Shown piece after piece: positions 22,850-33,600 of a stretch of DNA of 64,000 nucleotides. Under the pieces are notes generated by a model. The model saw only the letters and a program-made list of their open reading frames with translations, did no database searches and was not told the DNA's origin. Numbering within the stretch: the first letter of the stretch is position 1; every line of letters starts with the position of its first letter. The DNA lies in NCBI GenBank assembly GCA_002914805.1, contig JXTB01000016.1, positions 103,014 to 167,013 on the forward strand. The letters are read 5' to 3'. This stretch comes from Parasponia andersonii (taxonomy: Eukaryota; Streptophyta; Magnoliopsida; Rosales; Cannabaceae). The translations under genes were made by a program, and so were the position numbers.

Positions 22850-24105
22850 AAAATAATGTTAATAGTTGAAAAGGGTAATTATAGTTTTTCGCACTAGATC
22901 TATTTCATAATTGGATTTTTCTTCCTCATTAAGTATTTGCAAATTTGAGAAACTTCAAATCTTTTCACATAACCCTAATCGAAAGTTTCCTTCTAGACAG
23001 TGAATCAATGTGGCCCGTTAAGTCAGCAAAGTACCCCTAGACTATGACAAAAGCCCTTGTCCAAAACTAGAGTTGGAATCCTTCAATTATTTAGTAAAAG
23101 GATTAGAGTGGCAATCTCTTCAATTATTTAAATTACTATTTATTTATATAATTATTATACTATCTTTTTTGAGTTTTTATCAAAGGTTTATTAATGCTCT
23201 CAATAAAAGACACTCATTCGTAAATATTATTAAAACTAACTTTATAATTATGTTATACATTTAAAATTATTTGGATATTCTAATTCCTAACAAACTTTTA
23301 AACACTTTAGAGCACCTAAAAGGACTTGACCATGTACCGAACTATGTGTTTGAACTTTTTTTTTTCTTTTAACTCACCAGGTTAAAGCTTAGGGAGGTGG
23401 GAGCAAGTTTAGAATTTCAAAATTTTCATTAAATAGAAAATTTAGTTTTGTGAATAATTTATACTTTATTCTTTTTTTTTTTATCATTAACTTTAAAATA
23501 CGGTCAAAATTAATAATAACCATTTCTCTTTAATAATTTTTTAGGATGACAAATATTTCCTTATATATAAAAGAAAAATAAAAGAGCTCAAATCCTTCTA
23601 TTGGTGGGCGGACACAAAATGGTGGGCGCACGAGGATTTATTGCCAAATAGAGGATTTTATCTTTCTTTCCACCCTTCACAAATTCCATATGCCAAACAA
23701 AGCGTAGCGTAAGAATGCTAGTTCCACACCAGCAGAAGCCATCAACCAGTACTAATTTATTATTGGTTCTTAACCAATTAGTAATTTACACCTTAACTTA
23801 AAATTTATATGTTATATGACAAACTTTGCACAATTCTCCGTGATAATTTCTAATTGTTTGAGAAACTTATATAAATACTATTTTTAGATGGTAAAATACA
23901 ATACATGAGGAGGATGTTAAACCTTTGAAAAAGGAATTGTCTTGAAAGAGCAGAAGCGTAATCTATACGTATGCGTAATGTCATTATGAGTTAAAGAAAA
24001 TATTGTTTATAAATCGATCTTTTCTCTGCATCGAGATCAATGCGCTTTGATCTTTCATAAACTATGTACCAGTCTAATCAAATTTTTCTTTCCCATTTTC
24101 CCATC
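22850..24105. other. intergenic, no gene seen
   Basis: AT-rich. A 63-codon ORF at 23073-23264 has no recognisable features. Nothing else is supported. Confidence 0.5.
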
Positions 24106-24870
24106 TAAAGGTGTCAAACATGTCTTACCGTATTGACACAATTTATTTAAATTGAGCACAAATATGTTTTTGTATCCTATGTTATTTTTTAGTCATGTCG
24201 TATCATGTTGGCCCATAGTATAAATTTATTGGTTGGGCATAGCTCGCTGTTCCATGCTCTAATATGTTGTGTTTTTGTGTCTTGTTATGTAAGCCCACAC
24301 ACTTGAACGTACCAGTCTTTTTGGGCCGAAATTGACCTATCTACTTAGTAAATTTTATTAGTTTCAGTGTCTCTTTTATCAAACTTTTTAAATAATTAGA
24401 ATTTATATTAAAAACAAGTAAATTTGATGTAAATTTTATCTTAACTATGTTCAAATTTATTTTTCTCGTCGTTGTTTAACTCTAAATTTACATAATCTTC
24501 ATTTTCATATTATGTGGTATGTTCTTTGCATTCTTTTTTTCTTCTTTTTCCTTGTCGTAGATGTATCATCCTCCTAATCTTTAATGACCTACTTAATAAT
24601 TCTACTTGAAGTGCTAATTAAAATAGAACAAAAATTAAAAAGACATGTATAAAGCAAAAACAAAATAATAATAATAATAATAATAATACATATGTTTAAC
24701 ATGCTAGTCTGTCGTGCTTATATACGTAACCTTACCAAATTCATTGATCCGACACTGCCCACATGATCATATCGTATCTGGCACGATTCACTATTTATCA
24801 TGTTATGTCATGCTTTAGCCGAGTCCTGCCACCATGATAATGGGCTGACCTTCCCCTCTTGACAGCTCTA
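24106..24870. mobile_element. hAT-like non-autonomous element (765 bp)
   Basis: The left end reads TAAAGGTGTCAA; the right end, reverse-complemented, reads TAGAGCTGTCAA. These are short imperfect terminal inverted repeats of the kind seen at plant hAT elements. Both ends carry subterminal words such as 'ggcccatag' and 'gggctgacc'. No transposase ORF is present. The flanking 8-mers (ttcccatc, tttcgttc) match at only five positions, so the target duplication is unproven. An internal (AAT)n run sits at about 24664-24688. Confidence 0.5.
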
Positions 24871-27173
24871 TTTCGTTCTTCAAATTTTTTAAAAAATATT
24901 ATAATAAAGAATAAATAATCTTGTTCATTCCTAAATCATTCCTAAATCATGATAAAAGTCTCACTATTATTCTTAAACTTTAAATTACATTATTTTAATC
25001 CTTAAACAAGTTTCATTTTATTATATATATATTATTTTATTCTTAGAGAAACGAGCACATAAAACATTTTTATTATTCTTTTGTACTTATTTTATATCCA
25101 TAAACATAATCCAATATTATAAAAAGATTATTACATAAATTAATCAAATAGTTTAAAAATAATTAGTTAAATAAAAATTAGTTATACGTTGGAGATACTA
25201 GCATTTGTGCTTAATATTGTCATGTACCAAGGAGAAAAAGGATAACCAAAGGATACGCTTGAGGCAAAGACTAAAAAAAAAGAACCCGCAGGATATGACA
25301 TAACTAAAACAATTATTGTATTACAAAGTACCATAAATGAACTCTACAGTAAATGAAACCAGTTGTTGAAGAGTCACTGAAAAAAGAAGTTAATACAGAC
25401 ATTATATTCTGACATGAGTCATAATAAGATTTGAAAAATGCCAGAGTAGAAAATAAGTGGACGAAAAAGAGAAGAAAAGACGTAAAACATATTGGAGACA
25501 GATTAGCAGCCGTTTTGGTCAATCAAACAATAATTGAGGCATTATTGCACATTTGGACTAATAATTCCCTTAGAGGGTTTCTTGTGCCAACAATCAAATA
25601 CATCATCTTTAAAATTTGAAATTCGACTGTTGTGACGGCAGGAAATCTAAAGATAATATGTTTAAAGATTCTTCTATCCAAAAACTGCAAAGGGCACCAA
25701 AAATACTCCTATCCAAACATTTTTTCCCTCCTTTTGAAAAAAGAAAAAATAATCGTCAGATAGGCTTAATCACTAGTAAACGTTTCATCAGTGTTACTTA
25801 GTCTTTGAATGTAGATGAAATTAGAGAAAACTATCCAAAGAAATTTACACTTTTTCAACAAATAACCTATATTCGTAATAATTACTTGTAATTTGAATTT
25901 TTGAAAAAAAAAAAATCCTCTCGGAGAATAGTAAATTGAGCTAAATTTTGTCACAATATGAATATACATACAAAAACAATACACGTAAAAATGTAGAAAT
26001 GCATGACATACATTTGGACATGCATAGACAAGCACAATCGCACAAACAAGTTATTGTACACATAAATTAAGATAATATATACTATATATCCACACATGTA
26101 GACCGACCATAAATACATATGAAAGCCCTAAAACAGTAAAACTCAACGATATCCAATCCAATCGAATCATTATTTTAGCTTTTCAGACCCAATCGAATCT
26201 CAGACTAGAGTATCATCTTTTTTTTCTTTAAAATTATAACTATAGTGTCATTAAAATTGATTGGAAATATCCGTCGGTTTAGTCAGTCCGAAATAATTAA
26301 GCAACGGCATCAAAATAGAAATTCAAGATAAGATGGACTCAAAGAAACAAACCTCTTCTTTTTCCTTTTTTTTTTTAAATTAAAAATGATAAAACTTAAA
26401 TTAAACCTATTAATAAATAGAAGAAACTAATATAGTTATCTCAGATCCCTAATTAATAACCACTCAATGTATAGAATATAGCATTTCCATTAGTAAATAT
26501 AAACCATTTGGCCTGTTAAACACCAAAGTTCTCACATGTAGACATGTTTACCGAAAAAGATTGTAGAATCAAAGTGCACACAGACCACACAAGGCTATAA
26601 TCATAAAGCACACAGCAGAGACCTAGAATTTACAGATAGTCATTATCCATATCGGACATTACAATAGAAACAAGTACTGGGATAGAACATGCCAACTAAT
26701 GGGATAGAGCATTATTAGGTAAGCCATTGTCATAAGAGCCATATATTCATTCCGATAAGTTGAGATAGAGAAATTTCATCCATTAACCAAAGCACTTCCA
26801 TTGGTGTATAAAACCTGTGAACATAAGAAAAGTTATCAGCAATTAAAAACTGACCATGATAAGAACTACTTTCAACATATTTACTACAAAGAAGAAACAG
26901 ACGGTGTGATTTGCAGAGTCCATCTATACATCATAAGCACGTAAAATTATGGGTATACTTATAAAAAATCAAATATTATGTGTACAATCGAAGCCTCTAT
27001 CAAGATCCAACACATGAAACAACATTCGATTACGTGTATGATTGTGTTCATATGTGTTTGTGAATACAATACTTAAGGTGTGTGGATCATGAGAATGTGC
27101 ATCGTGCCTTTACTCCAACATTATGCAGTTTACGCAAATTGTATCCACAGCAGCTTACATACAACATACTCTT
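24871..27173. other. intergenic, no gene seen
   Basis: AT-rich. Short ORFs (25431-25619, 25616-25801 on +; 25766-26035 on -) overlap with no domain or codon signal. The right part may contain the 3' end of the UBL5 transcript. Confidence 0.5.
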
Positions 27174-27200
27174 TTCCCTTTTCCCTTTTCCCTTTTCCCC
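27174..27200. repeat. (CCCTTTT)n minisatellite
   Basis: Four units of ccctttt. Low complexity, downstream of UBL5. Confidence 0.8.
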
Positions 27201-27936
27201 CTGTTTTGTCATCATAATCTTACATTCACTGTATTCAACATTGAAACAATCCATTACAACTTCCGAACCTTACAATCTTTGCTTCCACATTAAAATCTCC
27301 TATTGTCACTTGAATAGTTTCAGCATAGAGCACAAGCAATATACACATTATGTTTCTATCTACACCTATATATTAAAAAAAGAAAGAAAAAGAAAAAAAA
27401 AAAAAACAATAGAATTGCAGTGTCCAGCGAATGTGCCTTCGTATGAGAAATGTCTCCTGGGGTCATTATCCTAAACTAGGACAACTGAACCCAGTAAACT
27501 ACCCAGAGCACAGCCAGAAAACGTTATGCATCTCAGTTAAACCGAGATATCTCCTAGTTTTCCAACAGGGTATTTATTACTCAAAACATCTTCAAATAAT
27601 ACAAGCTTTCAAAATTAGCCAAGCTTCGTCATGCCTTAACATCATAATGTAATAACACTCTCTATTGCGGCCTGATAATGCCCAGGAACCAATCTTTTTC
27701 AATCTAGATACCAAACCTTCAACAGTATGAAACTCAAAACAGAAAAAGAACAATTCCTGATATAATTCGTAGCAAGCAAACTTGATTAACTAAAAACCCA
27801 AATACAAAAATTCAATCAAACTCCATAATTAACTATTTAAGATAACAATTTTCGAAATAATATATCCAAACGAATAAAATAAAAAAGGGGAGAATTAAGA
27901 TGAAGACAAGGACGTACGGAAGAAGAATGGCGAAAC

Positions 27937-28158
27937 TCAGTTGTAGTAGAGCTCGAGACCCATGCCATCATGGATCTCGTAGTCCTTGAGGGTAATATGG
28001 TCCTTGTAGATGTTGTACCACTTCTGAATACGAATCTTATCGGCTCTGGTTCCAGTCTGAGCCGCCACAAGCTTCTTCAGGTCTCCAATGGTATCATCCT
28101 CGTTGCACTTAACCCTAACCTTCTTCCCCAATCGATCGTTTAACACCACCTCGATCAT
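27937..28158 (-). CDS. UBL5: ubiquitin-like protein 5 (UBL5/Hub1), single exon, 73 aa
   Basis: A ubiquitin-fold protein that binds spliceosomal partners without being conjugated; in yeast and animals it supports pre-mRNA splicing through HIND motifs of Snu66/SART1. The 73-aa length equals the family length. The frame starts [19 protein letters not shown], carries [17 protein letters not shown] with the conserved Asp at residue 22 used for HIND binding, then [20 protein letters not shown], and ends GLELYYN. As in all UBL5 proteins, the C-terminus is a Tyr-Tyr-X end rather than Gly-Gly, so there is no conjugation tail. The start is the only Met near the family N-terminus. No intron is present, as in Arabidopsis homologues. 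Upstream lie a TATA box and a telo-box, fitting a constitutively expressed housekeeping gene. Intact. Confidence 0.96.
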   Translation of the reverse strand: MIEVVLNDRLGKKVRVKCNEDDTIGDLKKLVAAQTGTRADKIRIQKWYNIYKDHITLKDYEIHDGMGLELYYN

Positions 28159-28205
28159 CTTCGTCTTCGTATTCTGCCTTCTTCTTCTTCTGCTCCTTCA
28201 ATCGC

Positions 28206-28214
28206 AAACCCTAA
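28206..28214 (-). promoter_or_regulatory. telo-box in UBL5 leader
   Basis: The plus strand reads AAACCCTAA, 48 nt before the UBL5 start codon. Telo-boxes are common near the transcription start of plant translation and growth genes. Confidence 0.6.
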
Positions 28215-28249
28215 TTCCCAATTTTGTGACTTTCGTGAAAATTGACTTG

Positions 28250-28256
28250 TTATATA
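28250..28256 (-). promoter_or_regulatory. UBL5 TATA box
   Basis: The minus strand reads TATATAA (context CTTCTATATAACAAG), about 92 nt before the ATG. That predicts a start of transcription near 28220-28225 and a short leader of about 65 nt. Confidence 0.6.
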
Positions 28257-28654
28257 GAAGCTGGTGATTGAGTCCTCCTCCGACGCGGTTACTTGACTCG
28301 CTCATTAAATTACTTCCACACCCTCGTTTCTGGACTTTCCGTACATCCGAGCGAGGGTATTTTTGACTTTTAAGGTGCCTTGGCGCTTCGGTCAAACACG
28401 GTAGGTCACTCATGCGTGGCGGAAAAGTTTTTTTTTTTTTTTTGAAATAATTTTTTTAAAAGACTTTTTTCACCAAAATTTTTTTCTTTTCTAATTTTTA
28501 AAAATAGAACTCAATGGCTAAAAAAAACAAAGAAAAAAGAACGCAGGCAATCTCCCAACCTAATATTCAATCATTATCTCTTTCATTGAGCTAGCCCCAG
28601 TAAACTAATTTTACCGACTTAATAAAAGTGAAAAGAGGTCAAATTAAAAATACA

Positions 28655-29085
28655 GAGGAATTAGTTTTTTTCTCTTTTTTTCATGAAGCATTTTATATAG
28701 AGTAGTGCTCTTTTATAATAATGCTATGGAACACCAGTGATACTCAGTATCATAATGATGTGTCAGTTTATCATTGATTAATCATAATTATAATTCAGGT
28801 GGGACTCATGTGAGACCTAGTTTATTAATTAAATCATTCAGTAAGAGGAATTAATTTTTTTCTCTTTTTTTCATGAAGCATTTTATATAGAGTAGTGCTC
28901 TTTTATAATAATGCTATGGAACACCAGTGATACTCAGTATCATAATGATGTGTCAGTTTATCATTGATTAATCATAATTATAATTCAGGTGGGACTCATG
29001 TGAGACCTAGTTTATTAATTAAATCATTCAGTAACAAGCAAGCATGTCATTATGGTGCTGAGCACCACTAATGCCCCATAACATT
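28655..29085. mobile_element. MITE with internal 190-bp tandem duplication
   Basis: A 190-bp unit (28655-28844) is repeated at 28845-29034 with only one or two differences. Each copy holds a 43-nt stretch (28720-28762; 28910-28952) whose reverse complement recurs at 29043-29085, giving inverted repeats about 75% identical. Nearly all mismatches between the arms are transitions. It is a small non-autonomous element of unassigned superfamily whose left end was duplicated in place. Confidence 0.7.
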
Positions 29086-30123
29086 GCTCTTAATGATAAG
29101 TATTACAAAAATATTTTATTAGGTGATTAATGACCTTATCTGTGTCCTACTATTAAAGAAAAGTCATATCTGCTCATAAAATTATCCTCTTCATCATTAG
29201 CTTTTTATTTTATAGGGTAATAATAAGATTTGTGTACATTAAGTTCACTTGGTAGGGAATATATTTCGAATATTGAACTATTATGCTTTGGGACAAATAA
29301 CAATAAAAAAGTGATATAGAGTCCAAATTTATATTTTTTTTTCCTAGCAACTAATTAAGAGTTCTAAACTTTGCTTTAAACTATATATAATGACCCAAAT
29401 TTACGAGGAAACACAATTTTCTTTTCCTTTTTATTTTAAAGAAATTCGAGTTCAGTTCGAGTTGAACATGGTAATCCAACTTCTAAATGCCTATCTGAAA
29501 CCAAACTCAAAAATGTTCAATTTTGGTCGAGTTAAAAACGTGACCCTCATTTGGGTCGATTCGGTGAATGGGTCAACTTCTTTGTTTCACCCCTAAATTT
29601 ATATATGTGTAAGATTTTTTTATTGTCTTACATTATAGTTAGTAGTTCTTGAAAAATATACCTTTTTCAAAGTGTATTTTAAGATTTACATCTCTTAAAA
29701 TAGTTTTTTTTTTTTGGTGAATATACCTTTTAAGTTTTGATTTTATTTTAAAAACAAAAATGTCCTTAACAATTATTCTATCAAAGGCCCAAATCTAGCT
29801 ATACAGGATAGATCGAGTTGCTAGACACCTTATCTAGTGTTGCTCGACACTCGTATTTAGCACTCCTGATACCATGTCTAATGCTCAACATTCAAACTTT
29901 TTTTTTCGTTGAGTTGCTAAATACTTTGTCTAATGCTCAACACTATATCTAGCACTTTTGAGTTAAGGGTATAAAATTCTTTTTATACTTTTTTTTTAAA
30001 AGGATATAGTTACTTAAAAACTATCAGAAGAGATGTATTTTCTAAAACTGACTATAAAAAAGGTGCATTTTAGCTAATTTCCCAAAAAGGTTTTTATTCT
30101 CTTCAATTTGGCATATGAATTGC
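29086..30123. other. intergenic, no gene seen
   Basis: AT-rich. Around 29815-29960 there are short recurring words ('ctaatgctcaaca', 'gttgct(c/a)'), possibly a degenerate minisatellite. Confidence 0.5.
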
Positions 30124-30663
30124 TGGGTTACATGTTTACCTAATACGTGGGTCACAGGTTTTTATAACAATTATATACTAATGGGTTACATGTTTACCTA
30201 ATACGTGGGTCACAGGTTTTTATAACAATTATATACTAAGATTGTCTAATTAAGTAGGGCCAATTAAGTGATCTAATTATAGGCTCAAGAAATTACTAAT
30301 TAAATATGGACTATTAATATGTGGTTACTTAGTTCTAGTCTAATAAGAATTGATAAGGTCTCTATTGGCTGCTAGTATATACGGACATAACTATTTGGGT
30401 TTTGATCCCTAAGCCAAATAGAACGTATACTCTTCTCTTCTACCTCCATCAACAGAGAGAGAACCTATTGAGTATACATAGAATATTTTAGCTGTGGAAG
30501 ACTTTCTACCTTCAGGCTCTAATTAATTAATCAATTCTACTTACGTGATCATATCTTTTGCTATTAAACACAATGAACTCAGGTTAATCACAAATTTTCT
30601 CTTAATAAATCTTTTTCTGACAGTTTGTCATAATAGATTCTAGAATTATATTTGGTTTAACCA
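30124..30663 (+). repeat. 5' LTR of copia element A (540 bp)
   Basis: It begins TGGGTTACATGTTTACC and ends TTTGGTTTAACCA just before the primer-binding site. The first 58 bp are tandemly duplicated (30124-30181, 30182-30239) almost without change. It aligns with 49292 down to 47260, the split LTR of copia element B. Confidence 0.85.
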
Positions 30664-30665
30664 AG

Positions 30666-30680
30666 TGGTATCAAAGCAGG
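30666..30680 (+). other. primer-binding site (initiator tRNA-Met type)
   Basis: The sequence reads TGGTATCAAAGCAGG, two bases after the LTR. The copia/gypsy consensus complementary to plant initiator Met tRNA begins TGGTATCAGAGC; one base differs in the first twelve. Confidence 0.8.
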
Positions 30681-30939
30681 AAATCATATTAAATTGCTTA
30701 GAATAATCATGCATGTCTCTATTTTGTAATATCTTTACTTATTTAGATTTTTAGAGTTTAGATATAACATATATGATTGATAAATTTTCATAATTTTGTT
30801 GAGATATTGAGTGTTTGAGGGTTGAATTATGAGTTTTGGGTCATAAAGTCTGCAGATAGAGGCGAAAAATTGCATTAGGTTTGAGATACCCAATTTTAAA
30901 ATCGGGTAATAAACACTAAAGTCGAAATCTAGCGCAGCA

Positions 30940-31135
30940 GCCCCAGCACAGAAAGCTGGCACTACGGTGCTAATCAATGGTGCTGTAGTGCCACATTTAA
31001 GTCGTGGTGGTGCCACAGAGCCATGCTAATGGCACTGCAGTGCCACCATTCAGTCGTGGAGGTGTTATAGTGCCGTTGTCGTGGCACAATAGTGCCACTA
31101 TAAAAGCTACAATGGCATCGCAATGCCATCACTTA
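30940..31135 (+). repeat. palindromic GTGGCAC/GTGCCAC cluster in copia leader
   Basis: Many copies of 'ggcact..(g/a)tgcc'. TGGCACTAC (30957-30965) is complementary to GTAGTGCCA (30985-30993), and 31031-31044 is the perfect palindrome GGCACTGCAGTGCC. No ORF is maintained. Confidence 0.75.
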
Positions 31136-31469
31136 GGAAGAGAAATTTTTTTTTAGGTTAAATTTTTGACCTAATTAAGGTACATGGTCTTAGTTTTTGA
31201 TATAATTGAGTCATTTTCGACTCAATTCAAGGAATTCCAACTTGAAATTTAATCAATCAGTTTTGTTTTCTCAGTCTAACTTCCAGTACGACCCACACTT
31301 TATCCATTGAAAACTCTATTTGGCTTTGAGAGTTAATAAAAGTGCTTAAAGCTCAGTCGGACATTCATTAATATTTGTGCATTGAAATTTTTAGTTTAAT
31401 ATTACAGGCACTTTAGTTATTATTTTCTTTGCACTATTTATTTAAATATTTTAAAATAAATGAGTTCAA

Positions 31470-31765
31470 ACAACATGTTGCCAAAGTAACCTTATTGTAT
31501 AGATTTATTTATTTTGAAATATTTGAAAGATTGTGTATTTATTATTCATGCGAATAATTACCGACCTAAAGAAAGGTAGTTATTTGACCGAATAATGAAC
31601 ATATTTACAGCAATAGATATATGATGGTTATTAAGTTTCTATGTGGATAGTAAATCGGTCCAAAGAAAGATTTACTATCTGATAGAATTTACGGTCAATA
31701 TTTGATTACTACACTGAAGAATATCACTTACAAGTTAAAAAGTCAGCCCAAAGAAAGGCTTATTA
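31470..31765 (+). other. array of stem-loops with a shared AAAGAAA loop in copia leader RNA
   Basis: Hairpin 1: stem 31553-31562 with 31575-31584 (10 pairs, one T.G), loop gacctaaagaaa. Hairpin 2: stem 31646-31656 with 31669-31679 (11 perfect pairs), loop ggtccaaagaaa. Hairpin 3: stem 31740-31744 with 31757-31761 (5 pairs, one T.G), loop agcccaaagaaa. All loops are 12 nt and end CC(T/C)AAAGAAA or CCAAAGAAA, while the stems share no sequence. A degenerate fourth unit with CCAAAG is at 31481. Spacing is 85-94 nt. The position between primer-binding site and gag suggests a role in packaging, dimerisation or translation; that is inference. Confidence 0.65.
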
Positions 31766-31899
31766 ATGTTGTTCTTAGTGTCTTGTGATGCGAGCCCATC
31801 TTATATGTTTATGTCTATCTTAATATTGTATGCTTAGTTTATGACATATTATTAATGTGAGTTATTATTTTCTGTCTTTTTTTCTCTGTTCAGTTTCTA

Positions 31900-32700
31900 T
31901 TTCAAATATATCTGCTAATTTGAATTCAATTCCTGTGCTTAACGATACAAATTTCGGGAAGTGGAAAGAATACATTATGATTGTGCTCGATTGCATAGAC
32001 CTTGACTTTGCACTCAGGAAAGAATAACATGTTGCTCTTACAGATGAAAATTTTGCTATGGATATTAAGAACTTTGAGAAGTGGGAACATTCTAATTGCA
32101 TGAGTCTTATGATCATGAAACATTCCATACCTGAAACCATTAGAGGCATTGTGCCAGAGGTTGATAATGCTAAAGCGTTCCTATGGAATTACGGAATGTT
32201 TCCAAAAGAATGAAAAAGAAAAAACAAGTACCATATTGGGCAATTTACTTGCTATGCGTTATAAAAGTAAAGAGAACATTAAGGAGTACATCATGAAGAT
32301 GTCCAATCTGGCTTTTAAGTTAGAGCTGTCGGATGACTTGCTCATGCAATTAGTTCAACTATCTCTTCTGCCATAATTCAGTCAATTTAAAGTGAGTTAC
32401 AACATCCAAAAAGAAAAATAGACTCTCAATGAGCTCATATCTCAGTGTGTGCAAATAGATGATAGATTGAAGCGAGATAAGACAAAGAGTACTCACTTAG
32501 CAACAACTTTTCAAGATAAGAAAAGAAAAAGGACTAAGGATAAAGGAGCTATAATAAAGGAGCTATATCTGGGACTTCACATAATAAAGTGCAAAAAAAA
32601 CAAGATGAGGAATCAACTTATTTCTTCTACAAGAAGGTAGGACATATGAAGAAAGAATGTCCCAAGTAAGCCGCCTGACTTGTCAGGAAGGGTAAGCATC
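31900..32700 (+). pseudogene. copia Gag with zinc knuckle (broken)
   Basis: Readable in pieces: PVLNDTNFGKWKEYIMIVLD, a stop at about 32026, then FEKWEHSNCMSLMIMKHSIP, a frameshift near 32180, then TSTILGNLLAMRYKSKENIK and EYIMKMSNLAFKLELSDDLL, and after another stop TLNELISQCVQIDDRLKRDK. These are the conserved blocks of the UBN2/Retrotran_gag family of plant copia elements. The zinc knuckle region reads YFFYKKVGHMKKEC, so both leading cysteines of the CCHC motif are Tyr. Dead copy. Confidence 0.88.
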
Positions 32701-32729
32701 TCAATTTTGTCTATTCCGAAGTTAATTAT

Positions 32730-32925
32730 GCTTTTGTACCCAGTCATACTTGGTAAATGGATACTGGTGCCACTACTCACATAAGTATGTCTATACAGGG
32801 TTATCTGAAGAGTCACCTGCCAAGTGATACTGAAAAATACATCTATATGGGCACCGACGATACAACTATAATAAAGGCAATAGGTCTATTTAGATTGCAA
32901 TTAGGTTATGTTAACTGTTGTTAGC
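32730..32925 (+). pseudogene. copia protease, N-terminal fragment
   Basis: After a stop at the expected Trp the frame reads MDTGATTHISMSIQGYL, the retropepsin active site (family form DSGATTH), then YIYMGTDDTTIIKAIGLFRL. Similarity ends at about 32925, where unrelated repeat DNA starts. Confidence 0.85.
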
Positions 32926-33600
32926 CCAAGATTGACTACTCAAGAGGAGGGTGAATTTAATTTTAAAATATTTTAATAAACTTTTTAACTATTTAAAATC
33001 ATAAACCACTATTTTGAAACTTTGAGGCTAAATAAACAATTATACCATATATATAACAATAATACCATATCAATTAAGTATAACAAATATCAAACACACA
33101 ATCAAATAATTTGTATTAAAGTAAAAAGTATAGAGATAGAGAAAATGTAAACTCGATTTTTATGAAGTTCGACAAACACAATAGTTTGCCTACGTTCTTG
33201 GCCTTTGGCAATTTGCTTTGAATTTTCTATTATCAGATTAAGATTATGGACTTGACCGACCCTTGTACAAATAGAGTGAATTCTTCTTAGGCACACCCTA
33301 ACCTTTACAATAGTCTTGACTCTGGCTCTATCATACCTAATCTCGGATTGTTTTGACTCCGGTGCTAACTTCACCTACACAAATTGTTAGACAATAGCGC
33401 CAATCTCACCAACTCACAGGTTGTTTTGACTCCGATGGTAACCTCATCTAAATCAAGTTGTTTGTGAATCCTCTGCTATATATGGGTTGTTTATGACTCT
33501 AGTGCCAACCTCACCTCAACTCAAATGGTTTTACAATATAGGAGTGAACACACTTACAAACTCTCATCAAAAAGTAAGTAATACAATTTTGGCTTAGAAG
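32926..33600. repeat. unclassified repeat with ~70-bp minisatellite
   Basis: It abuts the truncated copia protease. It starts TGTTAGCCCAAGATTG and continues with 'ctcaagaggagggtgaat'. At 33347, 33417 and 33486 a unit with 'ttgtttt(g)actc(c/t)(g/a)gtg(c)taac(t/c)tcac' recurs. It could be an LTR from a further insertion; the other end is not found. Confidence 0.45.

Larger units (their letters stand above)
30124..32925 (+). mobile_element. Ty1/copia retrotransposon, 5' half only
   Basis: LTR (30124-30663), primer-binding site, about 1.2 kb of structured leader, Gag, and the start of the protease; then copia similarity stops at about 32925. Its LTR matches the 3' LTR of the minus-strand copia element at 47260-49292, so both are one family. 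This copy lacks integrase, RT and the 3' LTR. Confidence 0.88.

Noticed and set aside
27082..27474. 130-codon + strand ORF near UBL5
   Set aside because: Low complexity (ccctttt repeat, poly-K end), no domain; lies in the likely 3' region of UBL5 on the other strand.
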